From positions 734,686 to 798,685 of the forward strand of contig NMRB01000062.1 in assembly GCA_002633025.1 (NCBI GenBank): a DNA stretch of 64,000 nucleotides, given 5' to 3'. The notes under the pieces are model-generated. The model was given only the letters and a program-made list of their open reading frames with translations, ran no database searches and was not told where the DNA came from. The stretch's first letter is position 1. Each line of letters starts with the position of its first letter. This stretch comes from Notospermus geniculatus. Lineage: Eukaryota; Nemertea; Pilidiophora; Heteronemertea; Lineidae. Position numbers and translations under genes: made by a program. This document shows, piece after piece, positions 22,502 to 35,900 of this stretch.

Positions 22502-24312
22502 TTAAGCTTTATTTTTTCCATTTTGCTCATTCATAGCAGCCTCTCTTGCCCTGTCTTGATTCTTCGCCAAGATCTGGTTGATGCAGTACTCGGATTCCTG
22601 GCCACACTCAGTCAGACGGAGATCCATGACGACAATTGTTGTGTTGTCTTCCATACTCTCCTGCAGCTGCTTGCCTCCATCCTGAAAACAGATACAAGTT
22701 ATCAATAATTTGAATTGTAATTAAATTACACTGAAAGTTGTACTAACAGTAGATTATTTACAGAGCCTATTTATTGTCCTCCCAGCAATGGCCTATGACC
22801 GAAATGGGAACACGTGTAAATTTGAACTTACCGGACCAGGTCTATTACACGAGAGGTCAACTGACGTGATCGTGGAGTTCTGAGTGATGACTTGGGAAAG
22901 GATTGCAGCAGTCGGCTCCGTCATATCATTGCTACCAAGATTGATCTCGCTCAGCGTAGAGTTCTTCATGAGGGCTCGGCAGATGGCTTGTCCGCCCTCG
23001 TCTCCTAAACGATTCAGCCGCAAGTTCAGGGTCTCCAATGTGGTGTTCTTTGTCAAGGCATGAGCTATGGCCATCGCTCCAGCAGCATGGATTTGATTAT
23101 CACAGACATTAAGTTTCACTAATTTACTATGATTGTTCAAAAACTTTCCAATAGCGCGTGCACCTCGATCGCCGATGGCGTTGTGTGAAAGATCAAGCTC
23201 CTCCAGGCTGGGGTGGTCGAGGATGTGGCTGATGAGAACTCGGACTTTGTCATCGTCAACTTTGCTCCGATGAAGCTGAAACACTTTCAAGTGCTTGCAG
23301 CCGGCGATACATTTAGCTAGAAGCAAACAGTCCCGAGCTGTGAACTGAAACAGATTCCACTCAAAGTTCATACCGCAGTCCTTAACGCCGTACGTGACTC
23401 TGAACTCAACAAGATTTGGTAAAGCCTGTAAAACTGGTGCAAAGTCAAAGTGATCTGTCTCTGGCCCATCCCCAGCATCACTACCAGCATCAGATGTGTC
23501 ATCTTCTAGCCCCTTGACATCCTTCACGGGAGGCAGCAATTGCTTGATATTCAACCTCTGCACATAGTTAGCTGAGAGAGGTAACACTTCGTTCAATTCC
23601 ATGTCAGTGGTTTGCTCTGGCACAAAGTGTTCAATGATATTTTCAAGGTTTCGCTCAAAGTACATCCGTTTCCAACTGTCGCCATACGCTGAAACATCAC
23701 AGATTTCCCAGCGTGCTTTGCAGCACCTCTTCCAGTATCCTTCATCTTGAACCAGATTTGCACTGACTTTCAGTGGCAAACTTGTGGCGATTCTCTCCAG
23801 AACTTTGGATTTGTGTTTTAGAAGGAGCTCATTCAAAATCTTGGAGTTGACTGAAATATAAGATGAAAAGAACTTTAAGCCAAACTGCTATTTCAACTTC
23901 AGACAACAACCAAGCCTTTCAGTCCAACAAATGGCATGAACCAACAGGTCTGACCCAAACTCTACTTACATTCGAAATTGCCCACAATATGCTTGATGCA
24001 CAGCTCTGACAGCAGAGGAACAGTGGCAAGGGACCATTCTGGATCTTCAGCGATAATTCGCCGCATGTTCCGCATATCAATGATGGGGTCATTTTCTGTG
24101 ACTGACGGGGCTGGAGAGGGTGCAGCAGACTTCGTTTTTGTTGTGCTTGCAGAACTCTTGGCACTTTTCCCCGACTTTGCGGATCCTGCTCTTGATCCTC
24201 CAGGACTTTTCCCACTCTTTCCACTCTTCACGCTCTGTTTGTCATCATCAGCTTTCTGAGACTTTTCACTTTTCTGACTGCTAGCAGTCAGTGGCGGTTC
24301 TACGTCAGGCAT
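22502..24312 (-). CDS. TCTE1: DRC5/TCTE1, nexin-dynein regulatory complex LRR subunit
   Basis: Dynein regulatory complex subunit 5 (TCTE1) belongs to the nexin link of motile cilia and flagella and helps control dynein activity. Exons on the minus strand: 24312-23970 (start ATG at 24312), 23850-22832, 22681-22502 (stop). Total 513 residues, close to about 500 for the human protein. The first 75 residues are a low-complexity Ser/Lys/Gly-rich tail (KSGKSGKSPGGSRAGSAKSG). Then come conserved IIAEDPEWSLATVPLLSELC, YWKRCCKARWEIC, GDSWKRMYFERNLENII and KDCGMNFEWNLFQFTARDCL. The C-terminal third is leucine-rich repeats, with LEELDLSHNAIGDRGARAIG and LETLNLRLNRLGDEGGQAIC. Splice phases match exactly. 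A ...TTTTCCAG acceptor sits 8 nt before the ATG, so a non-coding first exon lies upstream. It converges with CPSF2. Confidence 0.96.
22508..22513 (-). terminator. AATAAA overlapping the DRC5 C-terminal codons
   Basis: The codons for Asn-Lys (AAT AAA) just before the final Ala and the TAA stop form a perfect poly(A) hexamer. If used, cleavage would fall about 10-25 nt downstream, leaving almost no 3' UTR. It may be chance. Confidence 0.35.
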
Positions 24313-24975
24313 GGTTCAATCTGGAAAAGTGGAAATAAATTGCTAATAAAAAATGTTAGTGCTAATACTAATCACTGATAATAGGCCTAGGCCTAACTTA
24401 GACCACGGCACAGCTGCACGAACAAACAAATGATTGATCTGCCAAGCGTAGATCATGATCAGATGTCAGTCAGATCAGATCATGTCAAGTCACTCAAGAT
24501 GAAGATGATATTAGATTTGGACTGTTGGAATAACAATGCAAATCATGAAATGCATGGCAATCTACAATGGGCATGGGCATGGGATGTGGGATGAGCAGGA
24601 CCATCATGTCATGGATCTGTGCGTGGATGCAACATGCACACATATGGATCATGCATGCAATTGCAATGCATGAGATGCAAGCTTGACATGTTGATGAAAA
24701 AATTCCTCCAAGATGAAAATCAGACATGATGAGATGAGCATTAGGCCTAGGCAGGGGGCCTAGCTAATTTAGGCCTATTAAATTTCGCTTTTTTTACCAC
24801 CGTCAAAACTTCTTATGCGATCTACATGAAAGAATACAACTTAATGCGTATTTGCATGTACAGTAAACGCTTGGTTTTTCGATAAAAACCTTAGAAATCC
24901 GTTCTTTTTTCGAGTGTTCACACAATCCTTTGATCACTTGTGTCATGTGTGTTGATGTTGCCAAGGAAGTCAATT

Positions 24976-24985
24976 TGCGCATGCG
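24976..24985. promoter_or_regulatory. NRF1-like site TGCGCATGCG
   Basis: Near-perfect match to the palindromic NRF1 core GCGCATGCGC, between divergent DRC5 and RPAP1. NRF1 sites are typical of animal housekeeping promoters. A GTTGCCAAGG half X-box (RFX) lies about 20 bp away at 24957, which would suit a cilia gene but has no good second half. Inference only. Confidence 0.4.
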
Positions 24986-25502
24986 TAGTTCAATGACACT
25001 TCGGTTTGCCAACTTCCGCGATTCGCAATTTTTACCCAACCGTACCGGAAGTACTCGTGGGGACGAGGTCGGGAAATGGTACTTCGATGGATCCGATCCT
25101 GGTTCATGAATTTTTGCACGTGTTACAGATTTCGTGCAATTTCTCGTCTATTTTGTCATCAAAATGCTTTCAAGTTACTTTACCTGCTTACCGAACCGTC
25201 CTTCATCGTTAGAGTAGTCTATAGCAACCTTGTGAACAAGAATAATTGTAAGAATAGTGCAGTGAAAACCTTTCTAGGTAGGCCTAGTATTAGTGCTAGT
25301 AGTACTACGGGGGTGGATCTGGGATAAAATACACAAATCCGGTTTTAAAAAGACAAAAAAATAAACCATGACTTTTGGGGGAGATTTCTTGATATTTTAA
25401 CCTAATGAGTACTTTTATTCTGTACTCTAGTGCCAGCAGTGCACGTTTTGGGCGCGATTCTCCCAAAATGGCCTGTTCTGATTAAGGGCAGAATCAATTG
25501 CA

Positions 25503-26084
25503 TGTCACTGCCGTAACGCATAGTGTTTCAGCTACTTTACCTCACCTGCATGAGATTTATTGTTAAATTTCAAGTGTCATATTCAGGTCAAGATGATTGC
25601 CGGGAGGATAACGGTGTTTTGCTACTAGAAAATCAATTTCTTGGATTTTAAGACACAGAAACATTCATTTTTGTCACTGCCGTAACGAATACCTGACCCC
25701 CAAAATGTTACGGCAGTGACGTTACGGCAGGTGATGAAATTCACACATGATTGGCCATGGTTCTGCACTGGAAGTCGCAGTACACATGGTGCATGAATTA
25801 AGGCCGACTACTGACAACAGTTTATCTGCCGATATAAGAATTATTTGAACAAACTTCGGATTTCCAATGAAAATGTGCGTTACGATGGTGACACTTCCTA
25901 GGCATAACTTCCTGACAAATATGGGAAAGCGGTCTAAAACGGCCAAAGCGTACCACGTGACCGGATCAGGCCATTTGAATTTGGCGCCTTGACGAAAAGG
26001 CTTGATGACGCACAACACGGGTCTTAGTTCGATACTTCACCATCATACGGCGCCAACATGAAGTATTCGTTACGGCAGGTGACT
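25503..26084. repeat. Scattered TTACGGCAGTGAC inverted words
   Basis: GTCACTGCCGTAACG occurs at about 25504 and 25674. Its reverse complement TTACGGCAGTGAC or TTACGGCAGGTGA occurs at about 25707, 25722 and 26071. The arrangement is two forward and three reverse copies over 580 bp, with CGAATACCTGACC / GTATTCGTTACGG linking two of them. Possibly ends of one or more degenerate inverted-repeat elements. Confidence 0.6.
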
Positions 26085-26402
26085 GAAACTTGGCGACGTG
26101 GATTTTTGGCACCTTGAATGCATTTATAGCTGTTATTGTGCATTTGACGAAGTTTTTATCACCTGAAAGTTGAAGTCTTCGAGGAATATGATCAGATGAT
26201 TAAAAAATATTCGGGATATTTACTGTTTTTCTTCACAGACGGGTCTTATGAATTTCAGAGGGAGGCGTGGCGACATGCAGATTAGAGGGGGTACCGCATA
26301 TTCAAGACCGATTTTTTTAATGTTCTTGCCGATTGGACATGGATTGAATCATTTATTTGTAGTACTTATGCATAGTCCTTTGTGAATCACCATATTTTTA
26401 TT

Positions 26403-26462
26403 NNNNNNNNNNNNNNNNNNNNNNNNNNNNNNNNNNNNNNNNNNNNNNNNNNNNNNNNNNNN
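26403..26462. other. Assembly gap (60 N)
   Basis: A run of N between ordinary sequence on both sides. The true length is unknown. The right flank (26463-26850) is dense in TAGGCCTA/ACCGGTA words, which probably broke the assembly. The RPAP1 promoter may be affected. Confidence 0.99.
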
Positions 26463-26926
26463 GACATATAGGTGCCCTACCTCGGCTAGGCCTAGCCCTA
26501 CTTACTTACCAGCTTAGCCTACGGTACTTATGCCTAGGCTAGTAGGGTAGGCATGCTAACCGGTAGCCTAGGCCTACCCGTACCGCACCGGTAGGTAGGC
26601 AGGGGAGGGCTTGCTTGGCTTCTCGGCCTGGGGAAATGTACCGGCGTGCACTCTACATTGGCCTACGTACGAATGCACACCCCCTTGTTGACTTTCGCAA
26701 TGAAGCGGTCGGTTAAGATTAATAATAAGAATGAGGTGTCACATGTTTATAGGCCTGTACATTATTGACTCACGCATTCCTACCGGTACGGTAGACTAGA
26801 CCAGCTGGCTCGGGTAGGTTGGTAGTAGGGGCCTACCCTAGGCGTTCTGATGAGACCTAGCTGTTTGTGTTTCTGCTCATTTGATATTTATACTTTCAGA
26901 CATAGTGAAAGCAGCTATACGTCAAA

Positions 26927-29900
26927 ATGTTTACCCGACCTAAGGCTAATGAGTCGGAGGAAGATTTACTCAAGTTTCAAGAGGAATTCTTAGCGAGTCA
27001 AATCAATCCAGCTGCCTTGGCTGTAAACGCGGCAGAAGCCAAAAGAAAGCATGAGCTGCCCCGTGATGTTGTTTCTCTTGATGGTATGTGCCGATCTTAT
27101 TTAAGAATTGTATAGGCCTGTTCTGCACTCAAGTCATACTACTGGTAGGCCTACAGGTTGGTTGTTCTTGGCCTACACACCAACTTGGGACCATACATGT
27201 ACTTGCCGTTTAAACTATTACATGTCCAGTAAAATATGGTTGCTTGGTCGCTAAATTGCCTGTGTTGATTTTTTTCAGAAAAACCTGGAACAGTTGCTCC
27301 ACCTCCATTGAAGAAGTCGAAGTTTCAGCAACAACAGCAAAAGGAAAAAGCAGTCCAATTTGAAGATGATGACCCTGAGGAAAGATTGGAAAGTAAGTAA
27401 TACTCCGTGGTAACTCAGGTCACTGTAAGATGCTATCGGATTTGCATGTCAAACCCTTCTCTGCTATCTATTCAAATTTCCTCACATTTCTAACTTTTGT
27501 CTTACAGAACATGACCAGCACATCACAAAGATTCTCTCGGAGATTGTGGTATGTTGTGTCTGTGTTTCATTGCACTTGACTTTTCTAAAATTCGAGACCT
27601 TTGTTGAGAATGTGCAAATGTAAATTATTCTGTCTTATATTTCAGGAACGGGACAATAGAGATGTGGTTATTCAGCAGCCAAGGCAATGTTCTGGGTCGC
27701 GAGGTTTTCCGTCAGTTTTTCACCTAAAAGGACAATCTCAGGTACGTGTTTTTTGATGCAGACATAGTGTGATGGAGAGATCAATCTTCTTTGACAGACA
27801 GGTTTTCAATGGGGGCTCTAGTTTCCTCCTACATGACATATAATTGCCTACAGAGTAGGTGATCGGATATTTGGAGCTCAAAATTCTGTTGCTCCATTCT
27901 TTGCAGAGTAGCACTGGACCTGCCAAGAAGAAGAAAAGTTTGTTTGCTCAGCAACTTGCCAAGATGTCACCAAAAGATCTCGGTGTGAGCTCCCTACCTT
28001 CTGTGCAAAAGGATGATGCAGAAATTATGGAGACAGGTAAGGAATACATGCAGCATATTGCAGAAAGGTTTTGTCTTATGTTTAGTTCATATGCCTTTGT
28101 ATATTTGTGTTTTGTTTTCCTTGCCAGTAACGCTATTAAGATGACAACTAGACTCGTTGAACAGGTCAGTTTGCAATGTTTTCTTTCTACACAGATTCAC
28201 CCAATATTGTGAGTGACAGTGGCCAAGCTTCTGGCCAAAGTTTGGACGAAACAGCCAAAAGAATCCATGAAGAAAATGCTGCCAAACTTAGTCAGATGAC
28301 TGAAAATGAGATCGTGGAGGAACAAAAGAAATTATTAGAAATGTTAGGTAGGAGTTCAACCATCTTTATGTTATCAAGCTTTAGTGTTGTGGAGATGATC
28401 TTGGAGTGCCTCATAGAAGCTAAACTGCCAATCTCTAAACAGATTCAACTATGAACTAGAATTTATGAGGAGCACTCTGGTAGTACTTTAAATACATTTG
28501 ACTGACTCAGATTTCTGATGAAATGTTTTGCATACCTCTTGGCATTTATCGGTTACTCTTCATTTCTGTCTTGTTTTAGATCCAAAAATGGTTGAATTTC
28601 TAAAATCAAGAAAAAAGGGCCCTCCAGCTTCCGGTACTGAGCGAGATGTTTCAGCAAAGAGTGCGAAGAAACCAGATGATAAAATAATTTCGAAAGAATC
28701 ACCAAAAGTTCCTTTGGCCGATCTCCCAGTAAAACCCAAGAAAAATTGGATGAATATGAACAAGATTGAGTATGACAAGTTAGAATGGATGAAAGAGTTA
28801 CCAAAACCATCAGTTGACTCGGAGAAAGGTCACCAAGCCAGGTGAGTGGCCACTTACTGCAACTTTTACAGGATTTAATTTCAACATGCTGCATGGTGCT
28901 CAATCAAGGATACCGATTGTTCACCTGGGTGATGGAAAAGAATTGTGTGATTTGCCCAAAGTTCTTTTTCAAATATTGGTGGAGTGTACTTCTACCCTCC
29001 TGATATAGTTTCATTTTGTCCCTTTTCTAGATTTGACTTTGAGGGTCAGGTCGTTGCCGCAAATGCCGACCTCCCGATGCACCTCGGTCTTCACCACCAT
29101 GGAGATGAACCAGAGAGAGCTGGCTATACTCTGGAGGAGATCTTCACCCTATGTCGCAGTACTGTCCTGCAGCAGAGAGTCCTTGCACTGCAGATTCTGA
29201 CCAAAATACTCAGAAATGTAAGCTGAAGTTAAAAATTTGCTACTGTGAGTAGCTGCAATACAGGAGGATTTGGTCAACAAGCTTCTTCGATCGGTTGTGA
29301 GACTTGTGATGACCTGTTCTGTGCATTGTGGGTTTTCCTCAGGATAGCAAATGTGTTGTTCACTGGTAAAGTGGATTTCTAGGAAAACGTGACATCAAAT
29401 CTTAAGGAGATGTGCTACCGTAAAGTCTATTTCTCCTACCTAGTTTTGTGGAATGTTCATGACGGATGATGGTAATTTTTCAGGCCAAGGCTGGTGCATT
29501 CCTTCAGTGCTTAATGAAGCCATTGATTCCAACTCTGCTGGACTCTGGACTTGGGTTCCTCCTGCGATGGGCCTTGGACGACAGTCTGGATCCTGTTCAA
29601 CATGCAGCAGTCCATGCCATGCATGCACTTGTGTTTGACTCCAATGACCAGGTAGGAAGATAGCCCTAGTCTATGTGGCAGCTTGATGTCTGCTAATCTG
29701 AGAATAGGTCCATGTTGATATTGAATTGAGAGCTAAATATGGCATTCTTGGCTCTGTAGACAATATTGGGCAAATAAATATACAGGAGGAGAAAACAGAA
29801 TGCTCAGATTAAACCCATAAGATGTGATTGGGCCGATGCTTCACTGCACCACTCTGACAGTCTGGCTTCATGATTACGCAAATATTGGCTTGTGCCGTGT

Positions 29901-32900
29901 GACTTCAGCTTTAAGCATTAGACGTCAATGTGAGAGGGAGACATATGATACAGTTTGCAAACAGGGTCCACAAGAGAGATCACCTACATGTATAAAGGAT
30001 TGTCACTGTTGTTTCAGGCTGGACTAGACAGTGTGTTCAGTTGGCATTGCGGACACGAAACAGCCATGTTCTCTCCGATGGTTGAGGAGGATGTTTCAGA
30101 AGTTGAAGAAGAAAAAATGCCAAAGTCTGATGCCGACATTGTCAAAGAGGACTTGATCAAGGTACTTCAGGGTTTCAAACTAAGAATTTGTACTCACAGT
30201 CAAAGAAAACCTCCATTGTTACTGTCAATTTAAAGCTGTTGTCAAGTGCTCTCAGGCATCTTGTATGAATGCCATCTTAACTCTGTCGGGCTCTTAAAAC
30301 AGTGGGTATTACAACTGGCCAAAATCCATGAGAGTACAAGGGCCATAGCGGTATGTAAAGAAGGGGTATTGATGTATTTTCAGGGTTTGTACCGGATGAG
30401 TTTGCTGGAGAGATTACGGTACATTCTTGAGGTGTGTAAACCACCAGCAGATGTTGTGGTTGATGCTTTGGAAATCATCTCGAGGATCGTTCAACATTCT
30501 CCTGAGGCTGCATATCAGGTAACCTCTTCTTATTGCTCTCCCTTTGGCTCTTGGTGAGTTTGACTGGCAGTCATCTTGGATCGTGCCTACGAAGGTTCTG
30601 GGCATTCAGATATTCCTGTGAGAGCAGATTTAGGATAACTTTGAAAAGTATTCAGTCCTTGTAGTCAATACCCTACTTGTGTGCAGCATGTGCTGACTTG
30701 TAGTACCTGTACGGAAGTTAGAATCATAACCAAGTCTTATACTTCAATTGAAGGACCTAAAATTTCCATGAATTCCTCGTATTTGTAGGTGTACCAGTGC
30801 CCTCGATTGCTTGATGTAATCACCAAAGAGTTTCTGCCAAACATGTGGGAGCCAGTGGGTAAGTAAATTCAGACACATGTTCCCTCCACAGTAAGGTTTC
30901 TGTTGTGTTTGTCTTTTGAGTTTCACTTTTAAACATGAACCCTTGAAACTCCTCTCGCTCAAGCCCATGAAATTTGCCCCACCAAGACCACACTCAGACT
31001 GTGGTTAATCCTGTCGACCTCTATCACATCAGTCCTCTGCTCAGAATGTCTAAAAGTGAAAAATTCCCCTTCTGACGGTGCTCACTTTGACCTCACCTTG
31101 CTTCATTCCAGATTCACCACAGATTACACAAGCATATGGCCACCCTTTATCAACTGCTATGAAGCTGATGAGAGCCGTTTGTCAATCTGGCAGGCATATG
31201 GCTGCATTTCTGGTACGTTATTGCCAGTATTTTGCTGCATTCTGTGTGTTAGTGCTGATTATTTTAGTGGCCAAGCTGTAAACTCTCAATGGCGATACTC
31301 ATGCTGTATCTTTTTCAGGTTGCTAAGTATGGATTGATGGAATGCATTACACGATATATCGCTGTCCAACCAAAGTAAGTGTGGATTTCCCTGTACATTA
31401 GTCCTCATGGTGTTCATCTGTAATTGCAGGATCTGAAAATGTGCAGTTTTGTTTGAGTGTTGACGGAGACAACATCATGAAAATGGGTGTTGGGAGAACT
31501 AGAGTTAGTGAATGGGAACTCTCATGAACAAGGCTATTGTTCACCAAATCTGTTTGACTTTTTCAGGGATCTTGGTCTACCACTTCAAGAAGCGTACAAG
31601 TTAAGCACAGAGTGCTTTCGTACATGGAGTGTGTGCATGGATTATGGCTTGGCCACTGACAGGTTTAATGAGTTGTATCCATTGCTGATGAAGACACTGA
31701 TGCAGGTAGGATTTGTCAGAAGACATCGTTCATCTGATCTTAAAACTATTAACTACCAAATTGTGTGGATAGCATGTCTATGATACTGAGATACGCACGC
31801 TACAGGTTTTCTCAGAAAAATGGTCGAAAAGGCTTCTTCATTTCTCAGAGAGGTAAATGATTCAATCTTGACAATTGAATTGTCCTCTTCTTCCCGTAAT
31901 GACCCAACCTACCATTCCTGATTCTTCTGCCATTTGGACTGAATTTGTGTAACTTTACCATGAGACTTCTTTCTCACTTCCCAGGTCCATATGAACACAC
32001 TTCAAGCTGACTGTGATCCGTTGGAGGTGTCCAGAGCCGTGGCTCTGATTGGATTCCTCGAGTCCACCATGCTGACTGCAGCCTCAGGCACTCAGCTCTC
32101 ACAGAGCATTGCTAGGTGAGACAATGTTTTGAAATGTTTCTGACAGAGAGGATATAATGAACTGCGTTCTTCATTGTCTGGAATGTCCTTGAAATGGAAG
32201 CGTGTGATGTTTTATTGATTTGAAACTCTTGGCCCAAGTCTCTGAATTGTAATTGACAGAATGATGAAGAACTTTTGGGAAAAACTAGTTAAGAACATGT
32301 AGACTTTGCTTCATTTCAGTCATCCTGATAGGGAAAATCCCGCACCCCCTGCTGTCAAATGGAATGACATCATGGGCATGTTGCAGCCGATAGAAATCTG
32401 TGCCAACAAACACATGCAGCAGTTCCTTGAGGAATATGAGAAACAGGTGGGCGCTTACTATCTTGAGGTTTCCCTCTTGTGGCAGAGTTTAGGCCATACT
32501 CTCTGCCTCTTCTTCTCCTTGCCTTGTTCCTTCTGTCAGTCATGATTTGCTTTCCTTCTCCCCGTGTCTTGTGCCCTCAGTCGTTCACAATTTACTTTTT
32601 CCTTTCAGAGACACCAACCAGACGTTCTGTCCACCTGTCTTCATTTCATGGCATCTTATTATTCAAAGTGCCAACAACAGGTAGGAATATTACTCTGTCC
32701 TTGCTTTCATGCAGAATGGCAAAAATTAACATGAGTGGCATTGTGATTTTGGTTTGATGGCAGTTCATCAAAATTCTACTGAAAGGTTTCAAGATAGACT
32801 GGGGTTAAAGTGTTAAGCAGGATGACACCTCTACCGTAGTTGACATTAGACTACAAACCCAAACTATAACTTCCACCTTCTCCGTTCCAGCCAGGTTACA

Positions 32901-35900
32901 ATGCAGTAGAATGTTGTACCTACATGGAGTTGATGTCAAATAGCTTGCTGCTGCCACTGATGAAGTCGACACCTTTCCGAATGGTCATGACAGCATTGAG
33001 GTAAGTTTTAGCAAAAACTCAGAAGATGACTTAATACATATTGGGAACTTGACTGCTGATTGGTGATGGTCAGCTGGTGACTAAGCCCTGAACAGTTTGA
33101 TGATGTTACTAGATATGCCATGCCAAGGGCTAAATGGCTACTCCTGGCACCAACAAATCATCTGTTTATTTTGAGTTTTTTGATTCCAGAAAGCATTCCA
33201 ACTATCTGAGTGAAGAGACAACCCTAAAAGAAACCCCGCCAAGTCTGCCTGGTGTAGGTTCCACTGTCCAACCCGTCGACCCTGATCTCATAGCAGCAGG
33301 GAGCCGGTGTCAATGCCCTGTCATCAGTGAAGGTAGTCCTGTGAACTTCCTGACTGCTGTGATAAGAGTTATTTATCATACGGGCCAGCTTCATCGTGGG
33401 ATCACAGAACAGGTGTGTGAATTTCTCCAAGCTGGCTGAAAGTTACATGTGGTTGGAGAATGTTGACTTCACTGAGTGGAATCATAGCTGTTCAGGGAAA
33501 TGTTGTCCAGCAAATGACAGCCTGGTGTTGTAATACCACTGAATACTTTAATTAGTAACATATAGAGCTTGTGCAGTGGCTCATTGTGATGTCACTTTTG
33601 ACCGGTGATCCACCATGCGACGTCGATGACAAAGTGCGCCACGTGTAGATCACATCATGGTTGAAGTTGCACACACTTCACTTACGCCGACAACAAAGTG
33701 CACCATATGGGTCAACAATGTCATTTGACATCAGTTTGATGGTCAAGATGGCAGATTTTTCTGTGATGATGTCATCTGCACAAGCTCTATAAAACAGGAG
33801 ATGGAACAAGATTCCCCAAAGAAAGCCTTCACTGTAAAAGGGAGGAGTTAGCCTGACTACCAAACTCTTGAAATCTTAAAATCATTGGCCTCGGAGGTAA
33901 AGTACAATGATATTATTTCTTTTTCAGTTGTATTCTCAAATCCTACAACACGATGGGGTAGTACAATACCTCAGAAGGATTTGTAAAGAGGGTCCTTCCA
34001 GTCTGGCATTCAACTACTTCACAAAGTTTGAGAATCGACTTGAGTATTACATTCTGAAGCTGGCTGTGTCACAGGTATGTGAATTTTGTGTTGAATTGTC
34101 TGTAGACTCCATAATCTTGTTTGACTGGTGTTAAGCTCCTAACGTCATATGGTGAGATGCTATCTTTGTTGTAAAGGTCTATAGAGTCTATTGAATCTGA
34201 TCAAAAATTCATAAGCTTATGAATTTTTGATCTGATTCATTTCAACATGTTTCATTTGAGTTGTGAACCTCACCTCTTCAAGTTACTTAGCCATTGATCT
34301 GTTCTCGCGTGCCAACTTGCTTTACCACGTATTCTTTCCAGAGAGTTGGTGAGACGAGACTCCTCCACCAGATGTCGCTGCAGCTGTTTTCTCGACTCCA
34401 CCAGGGTGATGAACATCTCGGTCATGATCTCCTGTCCAATGTCGTCTTTAATAAAGACTTCATCATGTAAGTTTGAACCATTTAAGACTTGTTATCATGC
34501 TCCTCCACATGAGAGTTTTCTCACAGCAGTTGCTCTTAATGGGCTCAACCTCAACCATAGAAAACTATGGGCAGTCGTTTGTGTCATTGGTCTCAGCTTA
34601 AGTCAGCAATAGTAAATTACCTTTACCAACTCGCACGAGAAAACTCTCATGTGGAATGGCACATAAGCTTCAAATAGAAATCATGTTTTAGTTTTGAAAG
34701 GAATTCATTAAGTTCGAACCTTATTCGTTTTGTTTCAGTCATGACGACCTTGACCTCTTGGATATCGAGCATCTCAACCTGTCAGAAGTCAAGCGTCTTG
34801 GTAGCGCCAGCCAGGAGGACATCAACTTGAGCGAGAAGCAACTACTACAAGATGCAACGAACAATCTGGCCAGCATTCGTGGGACATACCTCAGATCATT
34901 TGGAGGGAGTTTTAGGCAGCTGATGAAGTCTCGGTGAGTGCAAGAAATTGTGAATTTGGTACCGGTACATTTTATGGGCAATGATTGGTAATACGGTAGA
35001 GTTCTTGCAACCCAAGTTTCTAGAAACAGATCTTGCATCAATAGGGTCAGGGGAAAACTTGTCCAGTAGCTTTTCCGATAACAATTTTGTTTCTTTTTTC
35101 CTCCAGGAACCGAGCTTTGCACATCAGTCATGAAGTCGACAGCTTGACCTCTTCCCCCGTGGGCCAGGCCCTTGTTCCAACAGACTGGATGTTCTATCCT
35201 ATCATTGTGCTGTACCAGAGGACTGTGTAAGTCATTTCAATCTCTTGACCATGAGGATAAAGCACTAGAAATTGGCTTGGAGAATCTTGTGAGAAATGGA
35301 TAAAACACTTGCCTTCTTTAGTCCTCTTCATTGTCTTGCCACTCAAGGGTTAGGTGTCCAAAACTGGCAGGCTGCTTGCCACTGGATATCTAAATACGCA
35401 GTTAAAATCTAGCCAGTCTGGACGCTTGTACTGATGAGTGATGACACACAAACCTGCTGCCATTTCTATATACATTTGCTGTCATGAAAACCTTGTTTTA
35501 TCATTACAGGAAGTATCAGCCCGGCTCCCACCCTGACCAATTAACTCCCTCAGATATTGGGGTGATCAGTGACATGTTGAAGTGGGTTCTCCTTCTTGAA
35601 TGTCTGCGGCCAACAGTCATGGATGTCGTGACGATCACGACAAGAATCACTCGACTTCTGTGCTGTTTTATTGCCGGTGAGTCAAAACATGAGGGCCTTA
35701 TTCACGAGCGTAGGTTGACTCTACATCATTTCACGTGTTGGAATCTTTATATTTTTGCCATCATATTGTGTCTTTTCAGGCAGTGATCTCTTCATGGAGT
35801 TACCCATCAGCTGTTACCTATGTGCCCTGCTTAGAAAGTACAGTACACCGACCAGACTCGCCAGGATGAACTTCGAAGAACACATCCCTGGACTTGCCTC

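Larger units (their letters stand above)
24321..26402. other. DRC5-RPAP1 intergenic region (head-to-head)
   Basis: The two genes are transcribed away from each other, so both promoters and any non-coding first exons should lie here or just past the gap. 24530-24680 is rich in ATG/GCATG words. GGCCTA words cluster near 24385, 24745 and 25280. No coding exon was found; the 98-codon minus frame at 25722-26018 is unmatched. Confidence 0.5.

Noticed and set aside
23978-24259. 93-codon forward frame
   Set aside because: Antisense to the first coding exon of DRC5; low-complexity reflection of its Ser/Lys/Gly tail.
24957-24970. RFX X-box for the cilia gene DRC5
   Set aside because: Only the GTTGCC half fits; the second half differs at two or more positions, so it is not claimed as a site.
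25722-26018. 98-codon minus frame near the gap
   Set aside because: Not recognised; lies among TTACGGCAG inverted words and is likely repeat-derived or chance.
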